A DNA stretch of 12,968 nt from positions 1-12,968 of the forward strand of contig DATFJV010000084.1 in assembly GCA_035268985.1 (NCBI GenBank). Direction: 5' to 3'. Source of the stretch: JAAYHV01 sp035268985. GTDB taxonomy: Bacteria; Bacillota; Clostridia; Peptostreptococcales; Anaerovoracaceae. Both the position numbers and the translations under genes were made by a program. Below are positions 1 to 6,523 of the stretch, piece by piece. Every line of letters begins with the position of its first letter. Within the stretch, counting starts at the first letter, position 1. A model generated the notes under the pieces. It did not search any database. It had not been told where the DNA came from and worked only from the letters and a program-made list of their open reading frames with translations.

Positions 1-992
1 TCTACCTTTGGTTGAAAGTATACTTTGAACTGATCTTCTTCTATGGCTTTTTCTGCTTCTAAAACCAATTTGTTTTCAAATTTAAGTTTTTCATCTAGCT
101 CCCTATCGTAAACCGCTAAATTTACATAATATGAATCCTCAATTGAATCCAGAGCCATTTTTGCTCTATCGCAATAAGTCCTAACCGGAAGGGTTTTATC
201 ATCTATTACACAAAAACCCGCTTTTATGTTTACTCTTATTGAGAGAGGATAATTTTGAATAAAATCCAAAACCTCATTTAAATCATCGTTGTAGTCAGCA
301 ATATTAATTGATGGTAATGCGATAGCCATACTATCGTTCCATACTCTACCCAAGATGCTTCCATATTTTTTAGAAACTCTTCTCATCTTAAGACTAGTAT
401 CATAAAGTAATTGATTAGAAGCCGTTTCGCCAAAAAGATCGGCAATCTGATTAAGATTTATGAAACTAAAACATAATATAGACCATTCTTTTGAAGGTGT
501 TAAATCAATCTGTTTCTTTACATAAGAAAAAAAGGCCTCTCTTGTATACAATTCAGTGGTTTTATCTTTTTCAATAACCGTAGTTAGAGAAACTGCCTCG
601 TAGAATCTTATGAGACTTTTTACTCTGAATTTTACAATATCTGGTTTATATGGTTTGCTTAAAAAATCAGTAGCACCTGCTGCCAAAGCTGATATTTCTG
701 ATTCTTTGTTATCTTGTTGAGTAACTACTATGATTGGTATTTGAGAAATGTGAGCGTTTTTTTTTGCTTTTTTTAAAAAGGTGTAGCCGTCCATTATAGG
801 CATTACAATGTCCAGCAAAATTAATGAAATGGCTTGAGAGGCATCATCTAATATATCCAAAGCAACTTGACCGTTTTCTGCTTCAATTACATCGTAATCG
901 CTTATCAACAAACGCTTTAATATAGACCTATTAATGTCTTGGTCGTCCACAATGAGAATTTTCTTTTTTACTAGTAGCTCTTCATTTTTCAA
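1..992 (-). CDS. Response regulator with REC, degenerate GGDEF and EAL domains (3' end outside window)
   Basis: Cytoplasmic signalling protein; 330 residues are visible and the C-terminus is cut by the left edge. A REC receiver spans about residues 10-125, with acidic pair D16-D17, predicted phospho-acceptor D61 (LLDIVMP), T91 and K113 (SKPYKP). A GGDEF-fold domain follows at about 140-290, but the signature is W218-N-D-S-M222 instead of GGDEF, so cyclase activity is unlikely. The last visible residues, DQFKVYFQPKV, match the start of an EAL phosphodiesterase domain, whose catalytic part lies outside the window. The start is a TTG at 992-990: an AGAGGT ribosome binding site lies six bases upstream, an in-frame TAA precedes it, and no in-frame ATG is nearby. 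It is divergent from the HPt gene, whose product is a plausible phosphodonor. I could not assign its promoter. The domain calls are firm; whether the EAL is active is unknown. Confidence 0.9.
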   Translation of the reverse strand, partial: MKNEELLVKKKILIVDDQDINRSILKRLLISDYDVIEAENGQVALDILDDASQAISLILLDIVMPIMDGYTFLKKAKKNAHISQIPIIVVTQQDNKESEISALAAGATDFLSKPYKPDIVKFRVKSLIRFYEAVSLTTVIEKDKTTELYTREAFFSYVKKQIDLTPSKEWSILCFSFINLNQIADLFGETASNQLLYDTSLKMRRVSKKYGSILGRVWNDSMAIALPSINIADYNDDLNEVLDFIQNYPLSIRVNIKAGFCVIDDKTLPVRTYCDRAKMALDSIEDSYYVNLAVYDRELDEKLKFENKLVLEAEKAIEEDQFKVYFQPKV

Positions 993-1026
993 GTTAATAC
1001 CTCTATATTAATATTTACTAATAAAA

Positions 1027-1046
1027 TTATCTTAATTTTATCTTAA
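1027..1046. promoter_or_regulatory. Direct repeat TTATCTTAA x2 with 11-bp period, candidate operator
   Basis: TTATCTTAA occurs exactly at 1027-1035 and again at 1038-1046, so the copies are 11 bp apart and face the same side of the helix. A weaker related core (ATCTT at 1073-1077) falls another 33 bp, or three turns, along. The repeats lie between the divergent regulator genes. SARP/BTAD and OmpR-type winged-helix regulators are known to bind direct repeats at about this spacing, and a BTAD gene lies just downstream. The binding role is inferred, and AT-rich DNA gives such repeats by chance. Confidence 0.4.
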
Positions 1047-1096
1047 CACATTTGTGAATAAGTAACAATATCATCTTGCAATTCTGAGTAAACATA

Positions 1097-1125
1097 TAGT
1101 CATGAAGGGTAAAAAGTAGTATAAT
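1097..1125 (+). promoter_or_regulatory. Sigma-70/A-type promoter for the HPt-BTAD operon
   Basis: A perfect TATAAT -10 box lies at 1120-1125. TAGTCA (four of six matches to TTGACA) lies at 1097-1102, with an exact 17-base spacer. Transcription would start near 1132, about 37 bases before the HPt start codon. The weak -35 box would suit an activated promoter. Confidence 0.6.
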
Positions 1126-1168
1126 AATATTAAGTATACAAGTGAGAATGTTTGGATAGGGGGCTGTT

Positions 1169-1507
1169 ATGGGAAAACGAATTGAAAATCTTAGAGATTA
1201 TGGCATTGACTTTGAAGAAGTAATGAAAAGGTTTGTAAATGATGAAGCGTTTTATTTAGAATGTCTAGACATGTTTTTTCAAGATGATTCCATGGAAAGA
1301 TTAAAAGAAAGTATAGAAAAGAAAGATACTAATGCTGCCTTTGAAGCTGCACATACATTGAAAGGAATAGTTGGTAATTTAGGGCTTAAAAAATTGTTTG
1401 AAAAGGTTTCTATGTTAGTTGAAGAGCTGAGGTTAAATAAATTTGATAATGCAAATTCAATGTATCAAGAAATCCGTAGTGAATACGAGGTTATTAAGCA
1501 ACTTTAA
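1169..1507 (+). CDS. HPt-domain phosphotransfer protein
   Basis: Small (112 aa) cytoplasmic histidine phosphotransfer protein that would relay phosphate between a hybrid kinase and a response regulator. The central motif AAHTLKG carries the predicted phospho-histidine H62, followed by the conserved lysine and glycine (K65, G66) and VGNLGLKKL, as in ArcB/BarA-type HPt helical bundles. The protein is essentially one HPt domain with a short N-terminal extension and no membrane segment. ATG is preceded by a strong AGGGGG site. It is the first gene of an operon with the BTAD regulator 11 bases further on (from the preferred start) and is divergent from the REC-GGDEF-EAL gene, a natural partner. 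No histidine kinase is visible in the window, so the donor is unknown. Confidence 0.9.
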   Translation: MGKRIENLRDYGIDFEEVMKRFVNDEAFYLECLDMFFQDDSMERLKESIEKKDTNAAFEAAHTLKGIVGNLGLKKLFEKVSMLVEELRLNKFDNANSMYQEIRSEYEVIKQL

Positions 1508-1518
1508 AAAGGATGATT

Positions 1519-2721
1519 ATGAATAATTATTACATAAAATGGTTAGGTGGACTGGAAATATTCTTTGATGATGAAGTTTCGCTAAAATTCAAATCAAAAA
1601 AAAGCCAAATAAAAGACCTTTTGGGGATTTTGCTATTTATGGCTGATTCGAATTTAACCGATGAACAAATAATTAAAATGATTTGGCCTAAGGGAAATGT
1701 AGAAAACGGCCAGGGCGCTTTAAAAAATCTTGTTTATTTAACAAGAAAAAGTTTAAAGGTATTAAGCCAAGAAGACACTTTTATAATTCGCAAGAATGGT
1801 AGATATATATGGAACCCAAAACTAAAATATTCAATGGATACCGATATAGTTGATGAATATTATAAAATTTTAATTTCTGTCAACACCAAAGAGGCTTTAA
1901 AACTCGAGATGGGAAGAAATATAATTGATATGTACCAAGGCAAAATATCAGAAAACTATTCTAGTGGTTCCTGGTGGTTTCCCGTTGACCAGTACTTTAA
2001 TATGATATATATAAATGCAGTTCGAATAGTTTGTAAAATTCTAGAGGAGAAGAACGACAGAATTTATTATAAAGAGATTATTGAAATTGCAATGAAAGCT
2101 ACAAAAAATGATATTGAAAATGTCGCTCTTTACACATATATATTTAGAGCGCTAAAGGCCTTAGGAGACAAGAAAAGTATATGTGACTATTATGAAGCGC
2201 TAAGTAGTTTATTGCAAGAAAGATTAAGCGAAGGCTTTTGTGATGAGATAAAAAACATATATACATGGGCAACAATTACTCCTGATTATACATTTACTGA
2301 TTTATCAAAACTTATAGACAACTTAAGAGAAAATAGTAGTTTGGAAGAAATAAAAGGTTCTTATTATTGTGATAGAGATACGTTTAAGAATATTTTTCAT
2401 TTTGTAATGAGAAACAAACTAAGAGAAAGAAAAGACGTTGTTTTAATATTAGTTACGCTTAAAAATTATAAAACGGTTAAATTAGATGCATCAATAATGA
2501 TTGAGCTAAAGAATATTATTAGCAAATCACTTAGAAGAAATGATCTTTTTGTTAAATACAGTGTTAACCAATACTTGATATTACCTTATAAATGTAAAAA
2601 AGAATCGGCTGAAAAGATCAAAATAAGACTAGAGGAATCTTTTGTGCCGATGGATAAAGACGTTTATATTGAAGCCGTTGGGTTTTGTGTGGGAAAAGAA
2701 GAATATGAGCTTATATTATAA
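1519..2721 (+). CDS. SARP/BTAD-type transcriptional regulator with degenerate GGDEF-like C-terminus
   Basis: Probable DNA-binding regulator of 400 aa. Residues about 3-100 look like the winged-helix domain of SARP/AfsR-type activators: it opens with WLGGLEIFF, then a Lys/Ser-rich turn, LLGILLFMAD, an IWP motif and ALKNLVYLTRKSLK, and ends in NGRYIWNP. Residues about 105-250 fit the helical BTAD repeat region (MYQGKISEN, then helices ending LSSLLQERL). Residues about 285-400 resemble a GGDEF fold (SLRRNDLFVKYSVNQYLIL), where SVNQY replaces GGDEF, so catalysis is not expected. The ATG at 1519 is preferred over the in-frame ATG at 1513, because AAGGA ends at 1513 and suits 1519. It is co-transcribed with the HPt gene. 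The C-terminus is short for a complete GGDEF fold. Target genes are unknown; the phased repeats at 1027-1046 are a candidate site. Confidence 0.8.
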   Translation: MNNYYIKWLGGLEIFFDDEVSLKFKSKKSQIKDLLGILLFMADSNLTDEQIIKMIWPKGNVENGQGALKNLVYLTRKSLKVLSQEDTFIIRKNGRYIWNPKLKYSMDTDIVDEYYKILISVNTKEALKLEMGRNIIDMYQGKISENYSSGSWWFPVDQYFNMIYINAVRIVCKILEEKNDRIYYKEIIEIAMKATKNDIENVALYTYIFRALKALGDKKSICDYYEALSSLLQERLSEGFCDEIKNIYTWATITPDYTFTDLSKLIDNLRENSSLEEIKGSYYCDRDTFKNIFHFVMRNKLRERKDVVLILVTLKNYKTVKLDASIMIELKNIISKSLRRNDLFVKYSVNQYLILPYKCKKESAEKIKIRLEESFVPMDKDVYIEAVGFCVGKEEYELIL

Positions 2722-2873
2722 ATGTAATATGATTGGTAAAACTAATAAATTGGAAGAAGCTATTAGAAGACAAGTTAAGCCACCGAAGGGGAAAATATTT
2801 AAAATCTGTAAAGCATATTACACAGAAGGAACAACAAAATCTTAAAAAACTTAAAGTCACCCAAACAAACTCA

Positions 2874-2899
2874 GGACTATGATTTCATAGTCCGTTTTT
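2874..2899 (+). terminator. Rho-independent terminator after the HPt-BTAD operon
   Basis: GGACTATG (2874-2881) pairs perfectly with CATAGTCC (2886-2893) around a four-base loop, followed by G and five T at 2895-2899. It sits about 150 bases beyond the BTAD stop codon and before the convergent phosphoesterase gene. On the minus strand the same hairpin is followed by a weaker T-rich stretch (TGAGTTTGTTT), so it may also slow transcription from the opposite operon. The rest of 2722-2966 holds no feature I can support. Confidence 0.9.
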
Positions 2900-2966
2900 G
2901 GATCCAAAGATGATTTTATAGAAAATTCCAATTTATCCAGGAGTCAACGGTGAAAAGTGAATCGTG

Positions 2967-3758
2967 TTAGTTGATATGTATAAATACTAATTCTGGCGGA
3001 TTAAAAATCCTAGGGGTTCTTGTTGTTTTCTTAGCTAAACCTCGACTTACAATCAAGGACATTTTATTGTTTTTATATAATCCCCCTGCATATTTTGGGA
3101 AGAATCCTTGGTTAGGGGAATAAAGCCCATTTAATACTTTGGGAATTCTCCACTGACCACCATGAGAATGGCCAGCTACAGTTAAATCAAAACCTGCATC
3201 AAAATATATTTTATTTTTTTCTGGCCTATGGGATAAAAGAACGTTATATTCATCAGGATTCATATTTGATAATAGGTTGTTCATTTGTTCCGTCCAAATT
3301 TCTTCACCAATCTCATAGTCATCCAAACCGAATATATTGAGTTTTGAATCTTTAATACTTATTGATTCAAACGTTCCATCTAAAACATGTATGTTGTTAG
3401 ATGCTATAAGTTTTTTTATTTCATATTTTTTATCAATTCTTAATTCATGATTCCCTGTGACATAGTATGAGGGATATTTTTTTCCAATTCTTTTTAAAAA
3501 ATCGATTCCATTACGGAAGTAAATTCTGTCGTCAATAATATCCCCAGGCAATAATATCAAATCGGGTCTATTTTTATCAATCTCATAAAGAAGCGAATTC
3601 TTATAATCGCAACTATGTAAATCAGCAATTAATGCGATTTTTATGGAATTCTTCAACTTGTTTGATTTAATGTCGTAAGTTATTGTGTTAAGGGTGTTAT
3701 CCGTCCCCAATATTAGATATATAATAAATGCAACAATAAGAATGATTAGTATTTCCAT
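2967..3758 (-). CDS. Membrane-anchored metallophosphoesterase (YkuE/YaeI-like)
   Basis: Calcineurin-like, two-metal phosphoesterase of 263 aa. All five family motifs are present in order: ADLH (D46, H48), GDIID (D73), GNHE (N103, H104), SHRP (H177) and GHSHGG (H197, H199). One hydrophobic segment at residues 2-18 looks like an uncleaved N-terminal anchor; the catalytic domain on the far side of it is then probably extracytoplasmic, as in YkuE/YaeI-type proteins. It is the last gene of the four-gene minus-strand operon, 11 bases after the radical SAM stop codon, with AAAGGAG before its ATG. Related enzymes have been linked to lipid or undecaprenyl-linked phosphoester cleavage, but the substrate here cannot be read from the sequence. 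Whether it belongs functionally with the AmmeMemoRadiSam genes is open. Confidence 0.88.
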   Translation of the reverse strand: MEILIILIVAFIIYLILGTDNTLNTITYDIKSNKLKNSIKIALIADLHSCDYKNSLLYEIDKNRPDLILLPGDIIDDRIYFRNGIDFLKRIGKKYPSYYVTGNHELRIDKKYEIKKLIASNNIHVLDGTFESISIKDSKLNIFGLDDYEIGEEIWTEQMNNLLSNMNPDEYNVLLSHRPEKNKIYFDAGFDLTVAGHSHGGQWRIPKVLNGLYSPNQGFFPKYAGGLYKNNKMSLIVSRGLAKKTTRTPRIFNPPELVFIHIN

Positions 3759-3769
3759 TAATTCTCCTT

Positions 3770-4585
3770 TTAATAATTTCCGGTGTAAACGTATTTTAGA
3801 TGATTATTTGCAATGTTTTTCAATTTTAATAATGTTTCTACAGGTGTTGGATTTGCTTGTAAATATTTATAACAAGGGAAAAAACGATTTATGTGCAATG
3901 GAATGTTTCTATCCACTGTGGATATCCAATATGACATTTCTTCCATGTTTCCCATTCCGTCATTTTCGCCAGGAATAATTAGAGCCGATAATTCAATATG
4001 GCAATAGTGATTAGCCAAGCTAATTGTGTTTTTAACAGTACTTAAATTTCCCCCGAGTCTTTTATAATATTCAGGATCAAATCCCTTTAAATCGATATTC
4101 AATGCATCTACGTATTTTAATAATTTTTCCAATGGCTTTTCATTAATCATTCCGTTTGTAACTAAAACAATCTTAAGGCCCTTGTCTTTGGCCAATATAG
4201 AAGTATCATAAACATATTCATAACCAATTAGGGGTTCGTTATATGTAAAAGCAATTCCAATATTTCCGTGTTTCTTCATATCCAAAGCTGTATTAACCAA
4301 TTCTTCTGGCTTCATAAAAAAACTCTCGATATCACGGGACATGGATATCCTATAGTTTTGGCAGTATGCACAACGCATATTACAACCGTAGCTACCCACA
4401 GAAAGGATACTTGTACCAGGATAGAAACGTTTAAGAGGTTTCTTTTCAATGGGGTCTATTGCGATAGCGGTTATTTTACCGTAATTATCGCATAGAATTT
4501 TGTTATCTACGTTTCGCCTTGCTTTGCAGAACCCTAGATTTCCTTCTTTTATATCGCAGCTGTGAGGACATAAATCACATATCAT
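3770..4585 (-). CDS. amrS: AmmeMemoRadiSam system radical SAM enzyme
   Basis: Radical SAM protein of 271 aa. The cluster-binding CxxxCxxC motif is C68-N-M-R-C72-A-Y-C75. A second cysteine set at the N-terminus (C3, C6, C10, C20) could bind another metal or cluster. FTYNEP, LVTNG, NIDLKGF and the closing YTGNY are typical of the PflA-like branch that pairs with AMMECR1 and MEMO-type proteins. The family is sometimes annotated as a pyruvate formate-lyase activase, but there is no PFL gene here, and the direct partner is the preceding LigB-AMMECR1 fusion. The start ATG overlaps that gene's stop in an ATGA (4582-4585), implying translational coupling and probably a stable stoichiometry. To my knowledge the reaction is unestablished. 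The gene symbol is the database name for the family rather than one based on a known activity. Confidence 0.9.
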   Translation of the reverse strand: MICDLCPHSCDIKEGNLGFCKARRNVDNKILCDNYGKITAIAIDPIEKKPLKRFYPGTSILSVGSYGCNMRCAYCQNYRISMSRDIESFFMKPEELVNTALDMKKHGNIGIAFTYNEPLIGYEYVYDTSILAKDKGLKIVLVTNGMINEKPLEKLLKYVDALNIDLKGFDPEYYKRLGGNLSTVKNTISLANHYCHIELSALIIPGENDGMGNMEEMSYWISTVDRNIPLHINRFFPCYKYLQANPTPVETLLKLKNIANNHLKYVYTGNY

Positions 4586-5910
4586 TGGTGCCTCTCCACA
4601 GTAAATCTTGAAAGGGAGAATTTCTCGTCTTCCTTTATTCCAGCTTTTTGTTTAGCAATTTTGATTTGTTGGTCTACGCTATATATTCCATCCAGATTGG
4701 GTAGTAATAAGCCGCGTTTAGTTCCACTTTCAACAATTATGCCATATTTTTCTACATCCAACAGGGAGGTTGAATTAATAGGTTCAGCCTCGCTTAAAAC
4801 ATCCACACTATATGTAAGATTATCTAATTCGTATTCCTTTATAGGAGAAAAACGAACATCATATGCAGCTGCTGCCACGGCATTATTAATTATTTCTTGA
4901 CCTAAGGAAGATGTTGTTGCAGATACAGTACCAATACATCCTCTTAATCTACCATTTTCCTTTATGGAGACGAAAGTGCCGCCTTTATTAAGTAAAAGAT
5001 CTGTGAGAATATTTATTGGAACTCGCATTTTTTTATTATGGTGCACATAAAATTCTACGGATTCCTTTGCTAGCTTTACGTATTCATCTTCATGCTTTTT
5101 TAAACTATCGCTTATAACTTCAAATGTTGCCACAGCATATCCAACTCCATAAGGTCCTTCATAGGAAAGAAGTTCTGGCCTTATATTTTTGTTTTCAAGG
5201 GCGCCTGCCATTATTTGTAGTGGTCTAAGTCCGCATTCTGCAGCAGAATTAGCAAAAGTTTCATCTATTTGAGCAAGTTCATTTAAAGAACCCTCTTGCA
5301 AAAGCTTAGTTATTTTATGGTCAAAGACTGGACCATCTTTAGAAAAGCCATATGGACCACTTTCCATAAGTTTGTGGGACAAATCTCCACTTATTATTAA
5401 AACAATGTTTTTGTTTTCTTTTTCTATAGCTTTTTCTATAGCTTTACCAAATTCATAATGAGATTTTGGAGACAAACCTGACGGGCTTATTCTTACCACC
5501 TTATAATTAATGTAGTGCTTATTTAAAAAGTATAAAGGGACAAATGTGGCATGGTCTAAATTTGGTTTTAATTCTCCAATGGTACCTACCGGTATATTGT
5601 TTTCCTGGCATTCCTTAATAATAGAATTAACTAGGCTTTGATCATAGCTCACATCCAAAAGTAAGTCTTCAGATCCGAAGGTTTTCATATCACCGGTTGC
5701 TTTAAATCCAGGGGAAATATGGAAAGAGTCTCCATAAATTGTTGAATGGGGACTTACAATAACTACGGTTTCCGGTTCCAAGGATTCAACTAATTTCATA
5801 GCATCGTTATATGCAGCGATGGTTTTTTCAATTTTTAATTCAGCGCCCCTTCCAACCTCATGGATTATTAAAGGTGGGTGTGGGACTAATATTGAAGCTA
5901 ATAAAGACAT
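4582..5910 (-). CDS. amrA: AmmeMemoRadiSam fusion protein: LigB/MEMO-like domain plus AMMECR1 domain
   Basis: Two-domain protein of 442 aa. Residues about 1-265 match the class III extradiol dioxygenase (LigB)/MEMO fold, with VPHPP (H11), SPHS (H55), LDHATFVP (H120) and SGDLSH (H179) as candidate metal-binding or catalytic histidines, and AAECGLRP at about 223-230. Residues about 275-442 are an AMMECR1 domain with the invariant LRGCIGT (322-328) and the DVRFSPI segment (351-357). In many genomes these are separate proteins; here they are fused, so the three-part AmmeMemoRadiSam system is carried on two genes. AGGAGGT precedes the ATG. It lies five bases after the DNA glycosylase gene and overlaps the radical SAM gene by four bases. 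I see no transit or membrane segment, so it is cytoplasmic. Whether the LigB-like part opens an aromatic ring or only binds metal is unknown. Confidence 0.9.
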   Translation of the reverse strand: MSLLASILVPHPPLIIHEVGRGAELKIEKTIAAYNDAMKLVESLEPETVVIVSPHSTIYGDSFHISPGFKATGDMKTFGSEDLLLDVSYDQSLVNSIIKECQENNIPVGTIGELKPNLDHATFVPLYFLNKHYINYKVVRISPSGLSPKSHYEFGKAIEKAIEKENKNIVLIISGDLSHKLMESGPYGFSKDGPVFDHKITKLLQEGSLNELAQIDETFANSAAECGLRPLQIMAGALENKNIRPELLSYEGPYGVGYAVATFEVISDSLKKHEDEYVKLAKESVEFYVHHNKKMRVPINILTDLLLNKGGTFVSIKENGRLRGCIGTVSATTSSLGQEIINNAVAAAAYDVRFSPIKEYELDNLTYSVDVLSEAEPINSTSLLDVEKYGIIVESGTKRGLLLPNLDGIYSVDQQIKIAKQKAGIKEDEKFSLSRFTVERHQ

Positions 5911-5915
5911 AATAT

Positions 5916-6419
5916 TTACCTCCTATCTTTTATTAAACTCCATGATTCCATTAGCATATCTAAAGTATATCTAGCATTTGCTGGGCTAGTGGATGGAAGT
6001 TTAAAATCATTTATCATTAATTCTTCCTTTAAATACTTTTGATATAGGTCGTGTGCTTTATTACCATTTGTATATATATTGTCAATTTTACTATTTTTGA
6101 TTATGCTTGATAAATTACTTGGAACAACATTTTCTATGCTGCTATCATAGGACTTAATTATATCACATGAATATATTACGTCATAAAGGGCTATGTGATG
6201 GTTTAATAAAAGTATTTCTTTATCTTTTATAGTTTTTGGAAATTGTTCTCCATATAAAGTTGATATTATTACCCAAAACCTATTCCTCATATTTCCATAA
6301 TAATAATCATTTTCCCTTGACTTAATTGAAGGAAAACTCCCTAGAATCAATATTTTTGATTCTGCGTTATAAATAGGATTAAATGGATGAATGATGTTAT
6401 TAAATCTTTTATTATTCAT
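5916..6419 (-). CDS. DNA-deoxyinosine glycosylase, uracil-DNA glycosylase superfamily (family 6, HDG-like)
   Basis: Small (167 aa) base-excision repair enzyme expected to remove hypoxanthine, and possibly uracil or other deaminated bases, from DNA. It starts with the family-like IHPFNPIYN, then motif 1 LGSFPSIKSR (26-35), YYYGNMRNRFW (39-49), IALYDVI (76-82) and the closing loop LPSTSPANAR (141-150) in the place of the UDG DNA-intercalating loop. Length agrees with the family. ATG at 6419 has only a weak GGTGA upstream but lies downstream of a strong promoter at 6437-6465. It is the first gene of the operon leading into the AmmeMemoRadiSam genes, with five bases to the next start codon. Family assignment is confident; the exact base specificity is inferred from the family. 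Confidence 0.87.
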   Translation of the reverse strand: MNNKRFNNIIHPFNPIYNAESKILILGSFPSIKSRENDYYYGNMRNRFWVIISTLYGEQFPKTIKDKEILLLNHHIALYDVIYSCDIIKSYDSSIENVVPSNLSSIIKNSKIDNIYTNGNKAHDLYQKYLKEELMINDFKLPSTSPANARYTLDMLMESWSLIKDRR

Positions 6420-6436
6420 AATTGTTCACCAACTTA

Positions 6437-6465
6437 ATTTTATCATTTTGCTTGATGCATTTCAA
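6437..6465 (-). promoter_or_regulatory. Promoter of the glycosylase-AmmeMemoRadiSam operon
   Basis: Read on the minus strand: -35 TTGAAA (6465-6460), a 17-base spacer, and -10 TAAAAT (6442-6437) preceded by TG at the extended position. Transcription would start near 6430, only about ten bases before the glycosylase ATG at 6419, leaving a very short leader. Confidence 0.72.
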
Positions 6466-6474
6466 CGATTCAGT

Positions 6475-6503
6475 TTGATAAAGTGGGTTTTATGTGCTAA
6501 AAT
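6475..6503 (+). promoter_or_regulatory. Promoter of the PAS-GGDEF gene
   Basis: TTGATA at 6475-6480, a 17-base spacer and TAAAAT at 6498-6503, with the extended -10 TG at 6495-6496. It lies back to back with the minus-strand promoter; the two -35 boxes are nine bases apart. The start codon is at 6524, so the leader is about 15 bases with an AGAGGTG site. Confidence 0.75.
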
Positions 6504-6523
6504 AAATACAAAGAGGTGTGTGT

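Noticed and set aside
2730..2845. Small open frame after the BTAD gene that could encode a peptide of about 38 residues
   Set aside because: No ribosome binding site before its ATG, no recognisable similarity, and it overlaps a region better explained as the 3' leader to the terminator; kept only as a possible frameshift remnant.
2894..2966. Separate terminator for the minus-strand phosphoesterase operon
   Set aside because: No stem followed by a T-run could be found on the minus strand here; the opposing terminator at 2874-2893 may partly serve.
3770..4585. Annotation of the radical SAM gene as pyruvate formate-lyase activase
   Set aside because: No pyruvate formate-lyase gene is present and the gene overlaps its AMMECR1 partner, which identifies the AmmeMemoRadiSam branch.
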